64,000 nt of DNA. It comes from Ciona intestinalis. Its lineage: Eukaryota; Chordata; Ascidiacea; Phlebobranchia; Cionidae. This document shows, in pieces, positions 60,198 to 64,000 of this stretch. The notes under the pieces are model-generated. The model worked only from the letters and a program-made list of their open reading frames with translations. It was not told the DNA's origin and ran no database searches. The stretch spans positions 1,463,479 through 1,527,478 of the forward strand of contig NC_020169.2 of NCBI RefSeq assembly GCF_000224145.3, given 5' to 3'. The stretch's first letter is position 1, and the number at the start of each line of letters is the position of its first letter. Position numbers and translations under genes: made by a program.

Positions 60198-61286
60198 TTA
60201 GTAATGTATTTTCAGCGCTCCATGCTGACCCTGCTGCATGACCGTTGTGCAGAAGGCCGGAAAAGTCCACCACAGGATGTTACTGTGCTCAGTGCGACCA
60301 GCAGACCCTAAGCAGCTTTGCGAAGGATAGTTAAATGATGGCTTGTTTCGCACACCAGGGCAGGATGCAAACGCGTCTTGGTGCACGCTTATTGCTCGAA
60401 ACTGTGGACAAATAAGAAAAGTTATGTCGGTCTATAGTTTTAAACGCCCCGCTGTAGATTGTCATTGTTTTCGTGGCTTGTGGCATTGTAGTAAAAAAAA
60501 ACACTCTATATATATATGATTGTAAGTATTTAGTAGAGTGGGGCAAGGTGAGACACCTATCATTCTATTTTCTTGTCCCAATTGGTAGTAAATAAAAGAC
60601 ATTCAAAGAATTATAAAATATCCTCACTTCTTCCGCTGTTATAATTGTTTAAAACATGATCAGAATATTCGGATATTATGTACTAAAGGTGTACCGTCTT
60701 CCCCCACCATACTATACTTACTTGTATGTATCCAGCTTCGATGGAAGGGACAGCATTTGTGGGCAGGTAACCTAAAAGTGAAGTTGCAGATCCTTGATCA
60801 AATACGACCGGTATACTTGGACCACTGTCTGTCGGGAAAGTGTAGACTCCAGATTTAACGGGATAATGAACAGAGTAAAGTTTGAACATGTTACCACCAT
60901 AGCGTGTTAAAAAACCATTTGTTGTTCGGTATTTGAGATAAGCCTCAGAACTAAATTCAGATAAAGGAGTGTCGTTCGGTACTTGCCAAACCATCACATC
61001 TCTGGCTTGCAATTCAAAGTAAGCTTGGCTCTTGTAATCATCGCTGGTTGCCGACACGGCACGACCAAAAGTATTCAAATTTTGCCAGCTAGCGTCACCT
61101 TCTGGTCGAAGCGGGGAGCTGCCTTGCTGACTCGACCATCGATCACCAACTGTACATCTACCAACCCCTTCGCCAATGTAGTTTTCATGCACAGAAGCTA
61201 CAAGCGTCCAGCCACCATTGTCTGCTTCCATGTCACAATATACAGGATAGGGAATTCCACTTGTATCATGGATCGTATACAAACCA
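60198..61286 (-). CDS. Intelectin-like lectin, 3' exons (5' part in gap)
   Basis: Intelectins are secreted calcium-dependent lectins that bind microbial exocyclic diols. The long exon (from the gap edge 61286 to 60722) reads GLYTIHDTSGIPYPVYCDME, NGGWTLVASVHEN, GRCTVGDRWSSQQGS, NTFGRAVSATSDDYKSQAYF, LKYRTTNGFL, YPVKSG and IPVVFDQGSA, matching vertebrate intelectin in order. The last exon (60401-60198) joins in frame as IQ-FRAISVHQDAF and contributes 67 residues ending ALKIHY. This C-terminal part is diverged: a GRTEHSN segment may correspond to the TEHH ligand site, but the usual CIGGGGYFPE stretch is not seen. A MITE starts only about six bases inside the intron. The 5' exons lie in the 500-N gap or beyond. 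Confidence 0.85.
60531..60717. mobile_element. MITE, complete copy, next to intelectin splice donor
   Basis: Starts AGTAGAGTGGGGCAAGGTGA and ends TACCGTCTTCCCCCACCATA. The interior has TTCTTGTCCCAATTGGTAGT and AAACATGATCAGAATATTCG. The right end lies about four to six bases from the minus-strand donor at 60721. Confidence 0.8.
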
Positions 61287-61786
61287 NNNNNNNNNNNNNN
61301 NNNNNNNNNNNNNNNNNNNNNNNNNNNNNNNNNNNNNNNNNNNNNNNNNNNNNNNNNNNNNNNNNNNNNNNNNNNNNNNNNNNNNNNNNNNNNNNNNNNN
61401 NNNNNNNNNNNNNNNNNNNNNNNNNNNNNNNNNNNNNNNNNNNNNNNNNNNNNNNNNNNNNNNNNNNNNNNNNNNNNNNNNNNNNNNNNNNNNNNNNNNN
61501 NNNNNNNNNNNNNNNNNNNNNNNNNNNNNNNNNNNNNNNNNNNNNNNNNNNNNNNNNNNNNNNNNNNNNNNNNNNNNNNNNNNNNNNNNNNNNNNNNNNN
61601 NNNNNNNNNNNNNNNNNNNNNNNNNNNNNNNNNNNNNNNNNNNNNNNNNNNNNNNNNNNNNNNNNNNNNNNNNNNNNNNNNNNNNNNNNNNNNNNNNNNN
61701 NNNNNNNNNNNNNNNNNNNNNNNNNNNNNNNNNNNNNNNNNNNNNNNNNNNNNNNNNNNNNNNNNNNNNNNNNNNNNNNNNNNNNN
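61287..61786. other. Assembly gap (500 N)
   Basis: The gap truncates the intelectin-like exon on its 5' side; size is a placeholder. Confidence 0.95.
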
Positions 61787-61804
61787 TATTTTCATTTCTT
61801 ACTT

Positions 61805-61838
61805 ATATAGACTCTGTCCCCACTGAATACAGTTGCCT
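61805..61838 (-). CDS. Possible small upstream exon of the intelectin-like gene
   Basis: Minus strand: GATATAATTTACAG looks like a good acceptor, followed by about 34 bases (one frame reads ATVFSGDRVYI) and then a GTAAGAAATG donor. It is on the same strand as the intelectin-like exons and just beyond the gap. This is tentative, with no protein similarity to support it. Confidence 0.2.
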
Positions 61839-62231
61839 GTAAATTATATCAACAACAACTAGCGGTAGCGCCTCTAATGCGTTTGTACAAATCCAACTTT
61901 GCCAAGTATCTGCTAAACAACAATAAAAGTATTTGCCTTTGGCGACATTAACTTGAAAAACTTGATCTGCAACTAAAATCGATTTTACATAAAATTTTAA
62001 AAACATATTTTATACATTTTACGCCGCTATATATACCGTACGAGATTAAGTTGTTAAAAGTGGGAATTTTTTTCGAGACAGTAACTCGTGTTTAATTCGT
62101 ATATTTTACAGAGAACCATTGGGTCGATTGAAGCAATTGCGGTTAACTTTATTGCCAATTACACAAAGGACCACGATGGTAGCAGGGACGAGCCTCGAAC
62201 CCGTATACTCTCTAAGCAAAGCAATATATAT

Positions 62232-62432
62232 ACAGTAAAAGGGTGGGGAAAGATGCGACACCTTATCATTCTATTTTCTCGTCGTGTTTGGCGGCCAACA
62301 AAAAGCAATCGAAGAATTATAAAACTGCATCCTCTCCACTCCTATAGAACGTTACTAATTGTTTAAAAAACGATCAGGATACTTGGATATAGCATGTGCT
62401 AAAAGTGTCCCATCTTTACCCACCCTACTAAA
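62232..62432. mobile_element. MITE, complete copy, GTGGGG family
   Basis: Left end ACAGTAAAAGGGTGGGGAAA, right end GTGTCCCATCTTTACCCACC, then CTACTA. The interior has AAAACGATCAGGATACTTGG. Confidence 0.8.
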
Positions 62433-62524
62433 TATAATTTGGGTAACATATTATAGCAATAGGGCAAGAAAAATAATGTTTAAACGTGATTTTCAAAGGG
62501 TAGTAGTATTACTTCGTGGTAATG

Positions 62525-62830
62525 CCGGGTGCCCTGGCAAAGTGGTTAGCGCATGCCTTTAACCAGTAGGTAATGGGTTCAAGGTTCGTCGCCGCCACCA
62601 TTGTGGGCGTATGTGTCCTTGGGCAAGACACTTAACAGCAAATGCTCTATACCAGTGGTCACTAATGGGTTGTCCAAATTATCAGCCATGTATAAAAAGA
62701 ATGAAAAAAAAGGTTAAAAATATTCATTCACGAAGTAACCTACATGGTAACCCGTAAGCTGGCAAGAGGTGTATTATCACCAGTGTTACGACCGTCGTTT
62801 TTCGGCCACGCGAGGATAAGGTAAGTTACA
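62525..62830 (+). repeat. SINE, tRNA-derived, best-preserved copy
   Basis: The tRNA-like head contains box-A-like TGGCAAAGTGGTTAGCGCAT (about 62535) and box-B-like ATGGGTTCAAGGTTCGTC (about 62572), followed by GTGTCCTTGGGCAAGACACT, ACTAATGGGTTGTCC, ATGGTAACCCGTAAGCTGGC and the end GGATAAGGTAAGTTACAT. It serves as the reference for the fragments elsewhere in the window. It may be the SINE described from Ciona as Cics-1 (from memory, unverified). Confidence 0.75.
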
Positions 62831-63004
62831 TCAAAATTACCAATGATTTTAAACTGTCCCGTCTTACCCTGTTTTTTTTTTAATTTGTAAAATTACACTG
62901 TTGTGCGGATCGCTAAAAATAACTTCTTGTATGTTTTAATATATTTTTTGAATTGTTGTCAACGAATAAAGGAATGGTAGTAGTAATTCGTGGTATTCCC
63001 CAAA

Positions 63005-63082
63005 ACCGTCATGCATTTTGATTTTGAAAATATTGGGCAATATGTGCTTAAATGTCCTATCTTCCCCCACTCTACTATACAT
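63005..63082. mobile_element. MITE right end
   Basis: AATATTGGGCAATATGTGCT, then AAATGTCCTATCTTCCCCCA and CTCTACTATA, is a right half of the GTGGGG family. A second right-end-like scrap (AAACTGTCCCGTCTTACCCT) lies at about 62852. Confidence 0.6.
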
Positions 63083-64000
63083 TTTTAGGCCGCTATACGG
63101 TACAAGATAAGTTGAAACTAGAAACTTTTTTTGAGACAGTAATTCGTGTTTAATTCAGACAACTTATAAGGAACCATATACTAAAAAATAAGTAATGCAA
63201 AACAAATGCTACTTTGAACCTAGCTGTAAAAAACAAACTGTTCCCCGCACGGAAGCAAGCAAAACAACAGCCAATAGGAGTTATATGTATATTGTATACG
63301 TCCCACACAAGTTACTTAATTAGACTGAATTAGGCACACAAAGGAATTACGTTTGTTTCGCGACCAACTACACACATTAGGATCGGCTGCTTGACAGCCA
63401 ACCAGTTCAAAATTGGAACACGTAAACATAAGAAGCTACAATGAAACTTAAAATACGCGCGATAAGAGAGGCAAATCACTTTGAATTGGATAAAATCGTT
63501 AAGTAACGAATTGCCTGTTCGATGTTAGCCTACAAAACACTTACTGAAAGCAATAAAACGGTAAAACAAGGTCTCAGTATAAAAATATCAAACTCTTATG
63601 TTCCGCACGAGAAAAACGGCAAAAACTTTAACATTGGGAAATAAAACACCAGGCTTTAGTAAACAGACGAAAGTTCATTTAAAAAATAAAGTATTTAGAT
63701 TAGGTTACCAAGAAAAAAGGGTAAATTGTTACAGGACGGTAAATTATCTGGTTTGTTTGTATGAAATAGTGACAATTCAGACAACAGGACTGTAATACAA
63801 TGCACAACTTCCAAAATGTGTAATTCCCATAAGAAACATTAATATCTAACAACATTTACAGACACGCAGTAAATTTGATTTCATTTTGTAAAAGTTGAAA
63901 TGAGTTTTAAGATCCAAAATTAAAAAATTGGTAATATTTTAAAACAGATATACTTTACAGATAAAATTTCGAAGATGTCGTACAAAACGTTTGGGATATT

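Larger units (their letters stand above)
61839..64000. other. Repeat-rich intergenic or intronic region to window end
   Basis: It contains a complete MITE, a full-length SINE and a MITE right end (listed separately). A CTTGAAAAACTTGATCTGC stretch near 61951 and short open frames to 63.8 kb show no recognisable similarity. Nothing else could be assigned. Confidence 0.4.

Overview
The window is animal DNA from a sea squirt, most likely Ciona (C. intestinalis/robusta type). It is AT-rich with compact, intron-rich genes, and the introns and gaps between genes carry one abundant short MITE family and one tRNA-derived SINE family of the kind described from Ciona. The conserved proteins are chordate-like (TOP3B, USP48, MSRB3, ELP4, SPAG8, SWAP70/DEF6). 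Five runs of N are assembly gaps, and two of them lie inside exons. Species assignment is an inference from these features.

Layout. Positions 1-4452 (minus) hold the 5' part of a large lysine/serine-rich nuclear-type protein with an AT-hook-like motif; the gene runs off the left edge. Positions 4453-13960 are an unusually long gene-free stretch: CpG-rich to about 11.26 kb, then AT-rich. A complete 8-exon 2-aminoethylphosphonate-pyruvate transaminase gene (phnW type) with a mitochondrial-type leader lies at 13961-17219 (minus). It is head-to-head with a SPAG8-like axonemal protein gene (18331-21234, plus), which is tail-to-tail with ELP4 (21311-23368, minus).

Positions 24.8-33.1 kb hold a recent tandem array of small secreted collagen/C-type-lectin (collectin-like) genes. 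One copy is complete, one is interrupted by a gap, one is frameshifted, and one looks chimeric or misassembled. MSRB3 (35395-36073, plus) converges on a 15-exon TOP3B (36226-44395, minus). TOP3B is head-to-head with an intronless 1077-residue USP48 (45106-48339, plus), followed by a two-exon CCDC28 gene (48748-49416) and an 11-exon SWAP70/DEF6-like gene (51396-55331).

Positions 55741-57863 (minus) hold a four-exon secreted precursor of 207 residues. After its KR site is a peptide that aligns without gaps to the receptor-binding part of PTH/PTHrP. An intron falls just before the KR, as in vertebrate PTH genes, and the peptide ends in a GKR amidation signal. This is the most interesting candidate in the window. 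Positions 60198-61286 (minus) carry the 3' exons of an intelectin-like lectin gene, with the rest in an N gap. The remainder to 64 kb is repeats and unassigned sequence.

These are independent housekeeping, ciliary, immune and signalling genes, not one pathway. Divergent pairs (phnW/SPAG8, TOP3B/USP48) probably share promoter regions. All exon models were built by hand from splice sites and reading-frame continuity; every complete model closes in frame.
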